The position numbers and the translations under genes are program-made. Below the pieces are notes generated by a model. That model searched no databases. It was not told where the DNA came from and was given only the letters and a program-made list of their open reading frames with translations. Positions 60,401-64,000 of a stretch of DNA of 64,000 nt are shown here, piece after piece. This DNA is from Hirundichthys speculiger (lineage: Eukaryota > Chordata > Actinopteri > Beloniformes > Exocoetidae). The stretch spans positions 124,001 through 188,000 of the forward strand of contig JAGFBZ010002346.1 in the NCBI GenBank assembly GCA_018398805.1, in the 5' to 3' direction. Within the stretch, counting starts at the first letter, position 1; each line of letters begins with the position of its first letter.

Positions 60401-63076
60401 CTGCCGTTTTGAAAACAAGCCCAGCGCGGAATATAAGCATCATCGCGACAGACGGGCAAGAGAACGAGCATGCGCAGAAAGACCGGAATTAATTTAAACA
60501 GGAATGAGTGTATATATGACCGCGGAATTACTTAATGCGGAATTAAAATGGGAATAAACCAGCCACTTACTTCGGAATTAAGTTTAATTCGAAATTGACA
60601 TTTTCATATGGAATTAAGTGTTTACATGGTAACTTTTATTCGGCTTTAACTTTAATTCTGAATTAAAGAGGAATTAAACTTCTCATGTAAACGCACCCAT
60701 AGAGTGAAAACAATAAAGGGCCCAGTATGGAGCCTTGGGGCACACCACAGAACAAAGGATCCACTGTATCGAATGCTGCTGTCAGGTCTAACAAAACTAA
60801 AACAACAGGAAACAAAAACAACTCAGTGCGGACCCGATCTTGAAACCAGACTGAATTCTCATTCACAACCCCTCCCCCGGTACAGAACGTACCGATCCAA
60901 TCACAATGACGTAAAGGTGGACATCAGGAATCAGTCCGTGCCCATTTTGAGAACTCCAGCTTTTAGTCGAATCCTGGTTTTTATTTGAGAAATGCACGGT
61001 GATCTCTCTCTCTAAAATGTCTCCCCTTTACTCTTAGTTCAGTTTCACCTTTTCTCTTGTTGAAGTTCGTGATTATCCGACAGAACCCCCGAGAACAGGG
61101 CGGTTCGGCAGTAACTTGTCGGCCCCTCAGGTTGGACTTGTGTACGCGGTGACAGGTTGCACCCTCTGCCGCTAGTGTCTGAGCAGCCCTCTGTCCACTG
61201 TGCTTCTGTAGATGCCGCCGCGCTCCACGGCGTCAGCCACAGCCGGTCTCTCCTTCAGGCCCTCTCTCTGTCTAAATCCACCCTGTCTCTGTCTCTGCTC
61301 CACCCCGGTAGTAAGTACTGGACGCCTGCAGGCGCCCTCGTCGGCGTGCATGTGCATGTGCCGGGCCGTCGGGGTTATTACTGTAAACTGATTCAGCTCC
61401 TGAAAGTGAAAGTTTACCGTCTCGTGACATCTCACGACGTGATGTAAAAAACTGTTTCTCAACTGGACACTTCCTTTCAGGACTGTTAAAAACAGCCTGA
61501 CTTGTTTATCAACTTCATTTGCAGATGTAGACGGCTTTTTAAATTCTTTTGATTTTGAATGAAACTGAATGCAGTTTTTTTTTTTTCCCCACCACTTTTA
61601 CCTGACAGGAGAATTGACCTTTGGGTAAGCACCACCCCCTCCCTAGTTACTGTTGCTAGGTCGGACAAACTTGCTGCTCCTGCATTAAGGACTGTGTTAA
61701 TTCGCTATATTTCCGATGTGTATCATCAGTGTTAATATTTTACTATAATAACTCCATGGTGAAATATTGCTGCTGGGGACCTGCAACAGTGACTCGAGGT
61801 GTCCAGAACGTTTGGAGGGACATTTTTATTCCCTTTCCCAAACCAAAACAAAGTTTACTTTGTTTAGTTGATGATTAATTTAGCCACCGTTTAGTAAAAG
61901 TATTAATTTGATTTAGCAGCAGGGAGGGTGATGAGTTCTCTGTTAGCATTAGCTCTGGTCCAGTGTCGATGACTTCTCCACTATGGACTAGAGCTAATTA
62001 GCCAGCTATTAGCCCGTCTCGTTTCTACAAATATATGGCCCTGGATATTTATTTTGTAGGTATAAGGTGAGGCTAGTGATGTTAACGTCACTTTATTAAT
62101 CATCTTAATACAATGCTGCGACTGTCTGATGTTAACATAGCTCTGGTGTGGGACAGACCTATGGACCAGAGCTAATGCTAACAGAGAACTCATCACCCTC
62201 CCTGCTGCTAAATCATATTATTACTTTTACTAGTTGTCTTGTAAACTGGACGGTACACAACTTAACCCACAGCTGTATTTTTCCAGCATTTGTTTTATCT
62301 TGGGAAAGAGAATAAAAATGTCCCTCCAAATGTTCTGGACACCTCGAGTCACTGTTGCAGGTCCCCAGCAGCAATATTCCACCATGGAGTTATTATAGTA
62401 TAATATTAACACTGATGATACACATCTGATAAATAGCGAATTAACACAGTCCTTAACGCAGGAGCAGAAAGTTTGTCCAACCTAGCAACAGTAACTAGGG
62501 AGGGGACAGTGCTTACCGAAAGGTCAATTCAGTGCGAGTATTTCCCGTCAGTGACTCAAACAAAAAGAAAATTTTCAACTGTTGAAAAACCCAAACTAAG
62601 AACACGCGGGAGAAAAGAGAAATGAAACTTTCACAGTCGGAGCTCCGGTGGAATCTCAGAGCTGTAATAACCCCGGCTCGTGTCTGAGTCTGTTCCTGGC
62701 CGCCTGCTTCGAGCAGCGATGGGAGATCTGCAACGATGAACGCTGACTTGATTGCTCTGCAGCCTGGCGAGATGTGTGAGGACCCTCTGAGGGGGTCGGG
62801 GGTCGGGGGTCGGGGGGGGGGTCTGTGTCCGTCCACGCTGCCGCTTCCTTTACGTGCCGTCCTGCTCCGTTAAAGCTCCTGCAGATCACCTTCGCTGCTT
62901 CGCTTAACACTTGTGGCTGTAATCAGATGATGTGACCAGCTCCTGACATCAAAGAGCTTTTTTATTTTTTATTTTAAATTGTGCTCATGTTCGATTCCTT
63001 CGACAACTTCTCTCTGTCACCTTTTGTCCACAGAGCCGAGAGCCTGCAGCATATCAGATCAGTCTCATGAGAAAAG
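21400..63076 (+). CDS. arhgef28: arhgef28 (p190RhoGEF/RGNEF), N-terminal part, split over at least 13 coding exons
   Basis: Arhgef28 is a RhoA exchange factor of the Lbc/AKAP13 family, linked to focal adhesions and low-molecular-weight neurofilament mRNA. The join is 21400-21432, 34380-34524, 34606-34965, 40404-40596, 44788-44977, 46532-46601, 48514-48548, 48662-48734, 58255-58361, 58450-58709, 58781-58931, 59010-59121, a probable 61212-61310, and 63034-63076. All junctions are GT/AG and all phases agree, giving about 624 residues. Family marks: start exon ending EVPLYG; the [10 protein letters not shown] and TVPGHDC segment; the ankyrin-like [44 protein letters not shown]; and [12 protein letters not shown]. 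These fit ARHGEF28 better than its relative AKAP13, which shares only the N-terminal part. The Cys-rich C1, DH and PH domains follow beyond the window. No frameshift or stop is seen. Confidence 0.92.
22952..23367. mobile_element. hAT-type MITE, 416 bp, TSD GTGTTGAC
   Basis: The ends TAGAGCTGAGCGATTTTATC and GTGTCGCTAGCCCTT are partly inverted, with perfect 8-bp flanks GTGTTGAC (22944-22951, 23368-23375). It is the reverse orientation of 11146-11580. Its right TSD touches the left TSD of the next element by one base. Confidence 0.84.
23383..24781 (+). mobile_element. hAT element with TTF-finger transposase remnant, TSD CAGCACTG
   Basis: The ends CAGAGGCGGCTGGC and CCAGCCGCCACTG are inverted; flanks CAGCACTG at 23375-23382 and 24782-24789 are a perfect 8-bp duplication. 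At 1.4 kb it has lost the catalytic half. The left part keeps coding-like sequence of the TTF/ZMYM-type hAT group. Confidence 0.85.
23872..24335 (+). pseudogene. TTF-type zinc-finger hAT transposase remnant
   Basis: Frames in order show [34 protein letters not shown], then [40 protein letters not shown] and [12 protein letters not shown]. These are the lead-in and TTF zinc-finger marks of the ZMYM1-like hAT transposases common in fish. At least one stop and two frame changes interrupt them, and the DDE region is absent. Confidence 0.7.
25440..26420 (-). pseudogene. LINE reverse-transcriptase C-terminal fragment
   Basis: Minus-strand frames contain [20 protein letters not shown], then [21 protein letters not shown] sequence, [16 protein letters not shown], and [20 protein letters not shown]. 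This is the conserved end of a CR1/L2/Rex1-type LINE polymerase. Several frame changes make it inactive. The upstream half and the endonuclease are missing. Confidence 0.75.
26430..28640. other. Intron 2 stretch without a recognised gene
   Basis: No exon of arhgef28 and no other gene are seen. A short self-similar ACTGCAGTATGCAGTATG block lies at 26725-26770. The part at 27600-28180 is GC- and CpG-richer than its surroundings and could be an intronic regulatory island, but no transcript is supported. Confidence 0.5.
28646..28932. mobile_element. hAT (Charlie-like) MITE, 287 bp, TSD ATTTAAAG
   Basis: The ends CAGTGGTCCCCAACTCC and GGTTGGAGACCACTG are inverted; flanks ATTTAAAG (28638-28645, 28933-28940) are identical. 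The CAGTGGTCCCCAAC terminus is typical of vertebrate hAT-Charlie relatives. Confidence 0.86.
29834..29850 (-). promoter_or_regulatory. CTCF-like site (minus)
   Basis: ACTGCCACCTAGTGAA is the inverse of a TTCACTAGGTGGCAGT core, close to the CTCF consensus. Motif match only, in arhgef28 intron 2. Confidence 0.35.
30403..30989. mobile_element. mariner-type MITE (CAGTGGTACCTCTATTTAC ends) with internal insertion
   Basis: Ends TACAGTGGTACCTCTATTTA and GTAAATAGAGGTACCACTG are inverted. Both arms repeat TCTCTAC...TACGAAAATTTTCAGGTTAC. The middle (30591-30796) is a truncated copy of the dispersed repeat also found at 33873 and 57481, so one element landed in the other. Confidence 0.75.
31008..31073. 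repeat. Terminal fragment of the ATTAATCGC hAT-like family
   Basis: Sequence ending CATTGCCCAGCCCTT matches, inverted, the start of the element at 35077 (GGGCTGGGCAAC...TTAATCGCGATTAATCAC). Confidence 0.55.
32128..32151. repeat. (TC)n microsatellite
   Basis: About twelve TC units. Confidence 0.9.
32580..33260. repeat. Old dispersed repeat, probably DNA-transposon derived
   Basis: A block of coding-like CT-rich sequence (TTCTTCCAGAAGAACATTTG, CACACCATAACCCCCCCTCC, ACACCTGTGGTCATGGAAGT) of the kind repeated widely in fish genomes. Termini and family are not certain; no intact frame. Confidence 0.4.
33600..33640. repeat. Palindromic ACATGTCATGTCA tandem repeat
   Basis: Repeated units of ATGTCAACATGTC / CATGACATG, largely self-complementary. 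Confidence 0.75.
33873..34293 (+). repeat. Dispersed repeat family R, copy 2
   Basis: Starts with a GTCTGTCTGTGTTCAAGATA block and ends GGCGGAGGTCTGCGCTCTCCG then AGTGCTTTTCTA. Copies lie at 30591-30796 (truncated) and 57481-57905 (longest). A 40-bp hairpin formed by CAATCTGTAAATCGCTATAT and its complement is unique to this copy (34194-34240). It ends 86 bp before arhgef28 exon 3. Confidence 0.7.
34380..34524 (+). CDS. arhgef28: arhgef28 exon 3
   Basis: The acceptor is CTCCTTTCAG and the donor CCCG|GTAAGA. It encodes residues 12-60, [10 protein letters not shown]...[10 protein letters not shown]...TVPG, aligning with the first beta-rich segment of ARHGEF28/AKAP13 (polar residue, DAEFYFV-like core, then PGH). 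It starts in phase 0 and ends in phase 1, which the next exon completes as Gly. Confidence 0.9.
34606..34965 (+). CDS. arhgef28: arhgef28 exon 4
   Basis: The acceptor is a T-rich tract ending CCTACAG and the donor GAAG|GTAATG. It encodes residues 60-180: [15 protein letters not shown] at the start, then [16 protein letters not shown], and finally [18 protein letters not shown]. The last part is the conserved LD-LALAL-HL-LP--W pattern that precedes the ankyrin-like segment in this family. It starts and ends in phase 1. Confidence 0.92.
35362..35795. mobile_element. Kolobok-like MITE, TSD TTAA
   Basis: The ends AGGTGGGGTAGGTGTTGTTT and AACAACACCTACCCCACCT are near-perfect inverted repeats flanked by TTAA on both sides. 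AGG termini with TTAA duplications fit Kolobok better than piggyBac, which begins CCC. Confidence 0.78.
36280..36297 (+). promoter_or_regulatory. CTCF-like site
   Basis: GCCACTAGATGGAGCC resembles the CTCF core with one departure. Low weight alone. Confidence 0.28.
36660..38060. other. Intron 4 stretch without a recognised feature
   Basis: The sequence is mixed, moderately GC-rich from 37000 to 38040, with overlapping short frames on both strands but no domain, splice pair or repeat that can be named. Confidence 0.5.
38065..38860. repeat. Dispersed element D, copy 1 (GGCCCGATCTTCTGCC start)
   Basis: About 800 bp shared with 43299-43860, including CCTAAAGCCGCTAT, AGGGATAGCGGGTAGC, CCACCTGTTAAACCAATCAG and GCATAA...GGTAGC blocks. 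The repeated AGCGGGTAGCGG words occur near both ends in opposite orientations, suggesting a fold-back or long-TIR DNA transposon. No protein recognised. Confidence 0.6.
39087..39480 (-). pseudogene. L2-type LINE 3' end with RT C-terminus
   Basis: The minus-strand frame has [20 protein letters not shown], then [20 protein letters not shown] and [16 protein letters not shown], the highly conserved C-terminus of fish L2 polymerases. It ends in the (TTGA)n tail (39087-39100). 5'-truncated. Confidence 0.82.
39586..39622. repeat. 11-bp tandem repeat GCATGGCTCT
   Basis: Four imperfect units of CTCTGCATGGC / CCCTGCATGGC in a row. Confidence 0.75.
40404..40596 (+). CDS. arhgef28: arhgef28 exon 5, ankyrin-like segment
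   Basis: The acceptor is CATCCTCTGCAG and the donor GCAGC|GTAAGG. It encodes residues 180-244, including [20 protein letters not shown] and [13 protein letters not shown], two ankyrin-like helix-turn-helix units at the position of the ARHGEF28/AKAP13 ankyrin region. It ends in phase 2. Confidence 0.92.
41010..41289. repeat. hAT-like fragment (CAGTGGTTCTCAAAC end)
   Basis: It ends in AGTTTGAGAACCACTG, the inverse of a common hAT terminus, and has GGTGGTAC words at both sides (GGTGGTACGC at 41018 and 41255). The left terminus is lost. Confidence 0.5.
41524..42323. mobile_element. hAT-type MITE, 800 bp, TSD GTTTAAAG
   Basis: The ends TAGGGCTGTCAGTCAATTAC and TTTGACAGCCCTA are inverted; perfect flanks GTTTAAAG lie at 41516-41523 and 42324-42331. 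ATTGCGATTAATCG and TTAACACG repeats near the ends relate it loosely to 35077-36651. No coding sequence. Confidence 0.86.
42790..44600. repeat. Decayed DNA-transposon relic, split by element D
   Basis: Left part 42790-43290 and right part 43865-44600 look like halves of one old element, the right end being TTGAAACTGGGGTTGTAAAT with GAGCGAATATTTTCC inside. Element D copy 2 lies in between. Family not certain. Confidence 0.45.
43299..43860. repeat. Dispersed element D, copy 2
   Basis: Shares the GGCCCGATCTTCTGCC start and most blocks of 38065-38860, with an internal deletion of roughly 200 bp (the part containing the 38370-38560 region). Confidence 0.62.
44788..44977 (+). CDS. arhgef28: arhgef28 exon 6
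   Basis: Two acceptors 8 bp apart are possible (CTTCAG at 44787 and CTCCAG at 44795). Only the first keeps the phase set by exon 5 and yields a conserved frame: [20 protein letters not shown] then [13 protein letters not shown], matching the ARHGEF28 stretch after the ankyrin region (EEASLHYIHSSETLTLTLN). The donor is CAG|GTGAGC and the exon ends in phase 0. The other long frame across this exon is an overlap without homology. Confidence 0.85.
45236..45424 (+). pseudogene. THAP-domain first-exon remnant in the left arm
   Basis: A frame starting [15 protein letters not shown] runs through ...[13 protein letters not shown] to [10 protein letters not shown] and meets a donor G|GTAAGT. The C-C...K-x-T-Y-I-C pattern fits the first exon of a THAP zinc finger as found in fish ISL2EU/Harbinger-type elements; the final His would be in the next exon, which is absent. 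The right arm has an inverted, shorter version (minus, 45742-45870). Confidence 0.6.
45926..46283 (-). pseudogene. MADF-type segment, second copy
   Basis: The block from TGTATACTCTCGCGAC to GCAGATGTAGAATTGA matches 10538-10868 over most of its length, including the antisense MADF coding part (KYPHLYD, WREI, KWKSARD region), but carries small indels that break the frame. It has no hAT termini here and sits inside the fold-back element. Confidence 0.62.
46532..46601 (+). CDS. arhgef28: arhgef28 exon 7 (short, acidic)
   Basis: The acceptor is CTGTTAAAG and the donor GAAG|GTAATG. It encodes residues 308-331 ([20 protein letters not shown]), an acidic, low-conservation linker. Support comes from phase agreement on both sides (0 in, 1 out) and signal quality; similarity to the human linker is weak. 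Confidence 0.7.
46602..48513. other. Intron 7 without a recognised feature
   Basis: Mixed AT-rich sequence. Two similar blocks (TTTAATACTTTGTATGAACAGTATTTA near 47140 and its repeat near 47210) form a short direct duplication. No gene or mobile element can be named. Confidence 0.45.
48514..48548 (+). CDS. arhgef28: arhgef28 exon 8 (35 bp)
   Basis: The acceptor follows a T-rich tract ending CCGCGCAG and the donor is AAC|GTGAGT. It encodes [12 protein letters not shown], aligning loosely with the HNEHEDQHSLDLD stretch of human ARHGEF28. It enters in phase 1 and leaves in phase 0. Very short, so dependent on its neighbours. Confidence 0.68.
48662..48734 (+). CDS. arhgef28: arhgef28 exon 9
   Basis: The acceptor is TTTGTTTAAAG and the donor CTG|GTAATT. 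It encodes [20 protein letters not shown] and ends SSSLSG, with the FD-L-LK core of the human RSFDILKKSK region followed by an acidic/serine run. It enters in phase 0 and leaves in phase 1. Confidence 0.75.
48867..48890. repeat. G-run (G12-T-G10 type)
   Basis: Two long G runs separated by single T residues, 130 bp after exon 9; G-quadruplex potential on the sense strand. A C15 run follows at about 49180-49195. Confidence 0.8.
48891..50215. other. Intron 9 stretch without a recognised gene
   Basis: The frames at 48970-49264 overlap on both strands and are compositional. At 49960-50000 a short AAATAAAGTTTACTTACTTAC tail looks like a retroposon 3' end. Confidence 0.45.
50216..50453. repeat. Truncated Tc1/mariner MITE
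   Basis: The right 240 bp of the element at 20324-20690, ending AATTTTTTCCATGACTG followed by TA. The left end is lost. Confidence 0.75.
50560..50825 (+). repeat. LINE 3' end with AAATAAAGTTTGATT tail
   Basis: AAAGCACTTTGTGTTGCC then GCGCTATATAAATAAAGTTT is a typical fish retroposon 3' end; T-rich (TTTA)n runs precede it. Confidence 0.6.
51105..51142. repeat. GCACGA hexamer tandem repeat
   Basis: Six units of CGCACG/GAGCAC. Confidence 0.8.
52032..53017. mobile_element. hAT-type MITE with nested hAT MITE, TSD CGGCTGAG
   Basis: The ends TAGGGGTGTAAAAAA and CAATACTCAGCCCTA are flanked by perfect CGGCTGAG (52024-52031, 53018-53025). Same family as 20170-20922. It is cut by the second hAT element at 52351-52975. 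Confidence 0.87.
52351..52975. mobile_element. Nested hAT MITE, 625 bp, TSD ATACATAT
   Basis: The ends AAGTGCTGGGCAATATGAC and CATATCGCCCAGCACTA are inverted, with perfect ATACATAT flanks (52343-52350, 52976-52983). Full-length sibling of 8786-9394. Its target lies inside the element at 52032-53017, giving the relative order of insertion. Confidence 0.88.
53026..54600. other. Intron 9 stretch, possible LINE-derived block
   Basis: The part from about 53385 to 53770 (GAGGAGCAGCGGCTCTACTC, TTCAGCCGCTTGTGTCTACG, CACCACAACAGACGAAAAAC) resembles a coding-derived repeat common in fish genomes. The family is uncertain. No host gene is seen. Confidence 0.4.
54993..55172 (+). pseudogene. piggyBac transposase N-terminus, truncated
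   Basis: A 59-codon frame, [16 protein letters not shown] then [17 protein letters not shown], closed by a stop. Basic start followed by an acidic Ser/Glu/Asp stretch is the usual N-terminus of piggyBac-like transposases in fish. The DDD catalytic part is missing. Confidence 0.6.
55636..55960. repeat. Two diverged tandem units of about 160 bp
   Basis: GATGTCACAATAATCAAATT... and GATGTCATAATATGCAAATT... begin two successive units that share TTCATACTGA, TTTATCTCAAAC and CCTTTTGAAA..CTTGATATCAAAA in the same order. They lie near the right end of the piggyBac-like element. Confidence 0.75.
56216..57235. other. Intron 9 stretch without a recognised feature
   Basis: Unique-looking sequence; the frame 56847-57149 has no domain and no supporting splice sites. 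A T17 run lies near 57173-57190. Confidence 0.45.
57236..58056 (+). repeat. L2-like LINE 3' end, split by family R
   Basis: Same order as 9667-10090 but in the sense orientation: CTGCATCTGTTTATATAGTC, CCAGGTCCTGCTCAAGGTTT, AAAGTGGAGTTTTTCC, then (after the insertion) GGGTCATGCTCTGGGTCTCT and GACGCTATACAAATAAAATT. The (ATTG/GAATT) tail ends at about 58056. Confidence 0.7.
57481..57905 (+). repeat. Dispersed repeat family R, copy 3 (longest)
   Basis: Begins ACCTCCACCAAGGAGGTTAT, passes through (GTCT)n and GGATTTTGATGAAATTTT, and ends CGCTCTCCGAGTGCTTTTCT. It separates the two halves of the LINE tail, so it is the younger insertion. Confidence 0.75.
58255..58361 (+). CDS. arhgef28: arhgef28 exon 10
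   Basis: The acceptor is TGTGTTTATCACAG. It encodes [20 protein letters not shown] then [11 protein letters not shown], comparable to the human AAGRLSDMLNGGDEV segment. The only donor that keeps phase 0 for the next exon is CAG|GTTGTC at 58362, which is weaker than the others in this gene; a nicer GTAACT at 58388 would break the frame. The exon itself is convincing, its 3' border less so. Confidence 0.7.
58450..58709 (+). CDS. arhgef28: arhgef28 exon 11 (Pro/Asp-rich)
   Basis: The acceptor is CTCACCCTCAG and the donor CTCAG|GTACTG. It encodes residues 403-489, with [20 protein letters not shown], a proline-rich middle with [10 protein letters not shown], and [13 protein letters not shown]. 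Composition is strikingly GC-rich and proline-rich compared with the flanks. It enters in phase 0 and leaves in phase 2, and joins exactly to the [12 protein letters not shown] exon. Confidence 0.85.
58781..58931 (+). CDS. arhgef28: arhgef28 exon 12
   Basis: The acceptor is CGGTTTACAG and the donor AAAG|GTAAAA. It encodes residues 489-539, beginning [20 protein letters not shown], the equivalent of human RSSSLDALDADSEGEGHSEP. The rest is a Ser/Thr/Pro-rich linker. Phase 2 in, 0 out. Confidence 0.9.
59010..59121 (+). CDS. arhgef28: arhgef28 exon 13
   Basis: The acceptor is TCCCTGTGCAG and the donor CCCG|GTCAGT. It encodes residues 540-577, including [15 protein letters not shown], nearly the same as the human VRSRSYSCSSPKISL run that makes this gene recognisable as ARHGEF28. 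Phase 0 in, 1 out. Confidence 0.92.
59735..60890 (-). pseudogene. L2-type LINE with RT motif, split by a DNA element
   Basis: On the minus strand [20 protein letters not shown] and [10 protein letters not shown] (fingers/palm, with the GVPQGS box) are followed after the insertion by [20 protein letters not shown] (the Y-A-D catalytic box) and [15 protein letters not shown]. The (TTGA)n tail is at 59732-59755. Internally deleted between the AFDTVD and GVPQGS motifs. Confidence 0.8.
59979..60698. mobile_element. DNA element in the LINE (TTTACATGA ends)
   Basis: About 720 bp with inverted ends (GGCTGTGGTTACATGATG and CTCATGTAAACGCACCC) and many GGAATTAA/TTAATTCC repeats near both. It lies exactly where the LINE polymerase frame is interrupted; ATA flanks both sides (59976-59978, 60699-60701), compatible with a 3-bp Harbinger-type target. 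Confidence 0.68.
61212..61310 (+). CDS. arhgef28: Possible arhgef28 cassette exon 14 (99 bp, Ser/Leu-rich)
   Basis: This stretch has a good acceptor (CCACTGTGCTTCTGTAG) and a near-perfect donor (GGTA|GTAAGTACT). It is 99 bp, enters and leaves in phase 1, and has no stop: [15 protein letters not shown] followed by [17 protein letters not shown]. It fits between exon 13 and the RACSISD exon with or without being used. No equivalent block is recognised in human ARHGEF28, so it may be a fish-specific or alternative exon, or chance. Confidence 0.5.
61612..62529. mobile_element. Fold-back element with THAP-like arms, copy 2
   Basis: The ends AATTGACCTTTGGGTAAGC and GCTTACCGAAAGGTCAATT are inverted, and almost the whole element is a long imperfect palindrome meeting near 62000. 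Both arms contain the THAP-like first-exon words ([15 protein letters not shown] on the minus strand, 62260-62385; plus copy from 61757). Unlike 45092-46310 the outer arms are complete. Confidence 0.78.
62790..62821. repeat. GGGGGTC tandem repeat, quadruplex-prone
   Basis: Three GGGGGTC units and a G10 run, about 210 bp upstream of exon 15. Confidence 0.8.
63034..63076 (+). CDS. arhgef28: arhgef28 exon 15 (last in window)
   Basis: The acceptor is TTTTGTCCACAG and the donor AAAAG|GTATTT. In phase 1 it encodes [14 protein letters not shown], aligning with human EEQRAYSLSEPPREN just upstream of the conserved EEEWDKYI...FSFLMNRM region that leads into the C1 domain. The join to exon 13 or 14 is in frame either way. 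Only 43 bp, but the similarity and phase agree. Confidence 0.85.
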
Positions 63077-63706
63077 GTATTTACACTCCACTCTGAACCC
63101 TCTCAAGCCTCTCTGTCGAGATGCTTCCCGCCGTCCTTCGTAGTCGTTTGTTTTCGCGAAGTGGGTAATCAGCGAGGGCATCGTGCGTAACCATGGCGAT
63201 GGGGTTGCGGCCCCTGGTGATGCAGAGCCGGTTTCTGTGTGTGTTTTTGAATCCTTTTCTGTTTGTTCTGAGAACAATGGAGGTGGTGACGTACGGATGT
63301 CAGCGCGGCCGTGACGCTCTTTCAGCCCGTCTGCCGGCGTTGCTCGAGGCCTTTCATGTGCGCTCGCCTACACGCCGCTCCTCCTGCGAACAAAAGAAAA
63401 AAGTTTAGAGGTTTTCTTTAGAATTGACTGGTTTTCTACGTGAAATGTGATCTTCATCAGACTCGGCGTGCTGAAGCTGCTCGCACAGAAACTGTTATAA
63501 TTCCTTGTGCCGATGCTGAACGCATCCATTGAACATCACGGCGGTGGCGGGAGAAAGTGAACAAGTCAGTGACTGGTTGAACCTCCACGGCTGCGTTGAC
63601 TTCACACAAATGCTTGAAGTCATTGGTTTGTCAGCTCCAGATCATGTGGTTTGACGGGTCACATGTTTTGGTAGCTCAGAATCATACCTTTGGCACGTGT
63701 TTTTGG

Positions 63707-63969
63707 TAAGATGTCCGATATTGGCTTTTTTGCCGATATCCGATATGCCGATATTGTCCAACTCTCAATTTCCGATACCGATATCTACCGATACCGATAT
63801 ATGCGGGCTATTTTTCCTCAAAACTAATTTTAGGTAACATCACATATCTCCTGTCGTCGAATTAACACATTGTCTGTGCAAAAAAAAAAAAAACCCGATA
63901 CCGATATTACATTTTTATGCCAATATCGGGCCGATAATATCAATGGGCCGATATTATCGGACATCCCTA
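63707..63969. mobile_element. hAT-type MITE, 263 bp, TSD GTTTTTGG
   Basis: The ends TAAGATGTCCGATATTGGC and GATATTATCGGACATCCCTA are inverted, with perfect flanks GTTTTTGG (63699-63706, 63970-63977). Interior of CCGATATCGG-type repeats. No coding sequence. Confidence 0.88.
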
Positions 63970-64000
63970 GTTTTTGGCGTTTCCTCCTCTCAGAACTGCT

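Noticed and set aside
1..64000. CRISPR arrays, operons, bacterial promoters
   Set aside because: Regular short repeats with unique spacers are absent, and the gene structure is that of a vertebrate.

Overview
The window is vertebrate nuclear DNA, almost certainly from a ray-finned (teleost) fish. Reasons: short exons with GT/AG borders separated by multi-kilobase introns; a landscape crowded with small hAT-type elements, Tc1/mariner, piggyBac and Kolobok-like MITEs, and L2-type LINE tails; and two recognisable vertebrate genes in a neighbourhood that resembles human 5q13. The families point to a fish; the species cannot be told from the sequence.

Two host genes lie head to head. On the minus strand at 50-1262 are the first coding exons of ankra2 (ankyrin-repeat family A protein 2); the ankyrin repeats themselves lie beyond the left edge. 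On the plus strand, arhgef28 (p190RhoGEF/RGNEF, a Rho guanine nucleotide exchange factor) fills the rest: a GC-rich non-coding first exon ending at 6013, a tiny start exon at 21400-21432, and at least twelve further coding exons down to 63076. These encode about 620 residues: the N-terminal region with the ankyrin-like segment, up to the Ser-rich stretch before the C1 domain. The C1, DH and PH domains lie past the right edge. All arhgef28 exon phases close on one another, so that gene looks intact. ankra2 does not look ordinary: three separate 4-bp tandem duplications interrupt conserved coding sequence, yet together they add 12 bp and leave one open frame.

Layout: 1-1600 ankra2 and its probable promoter; 1600-5580 AT-rich intergenic DNA with a hAT MITE and a CTCF-like site; 5580-6013 arhgef28 promoter and first exon; 6014-21377 intron 1, with nested hAT elements and a complete but defective gammaretrovirus-like provirus (13848-19934) whose two 695-bp LTRs appear identical; 21378-34379 intron 2, with a decayed hAT transposase element, a LINE reverse-transcriptase fragment and more MITEs; 34380-48734 exons 3-9 between repeats; 48735-58254 a 9.5-kb intron with nested hAT and piggyBac insertions; 58255-63076 the last exons in the window, with an interrupted L2 LINE and a fold-back element.

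The mobile elements are the main source of structure outside the two genes. At least thirteen insertions have target-site duplications readable directly from the sequence (eleven of 8 bp), several sit inside one another, and two repeat types carry pieces of DNA-binding domains (MADF-like and THAP-like) rather than transposase.
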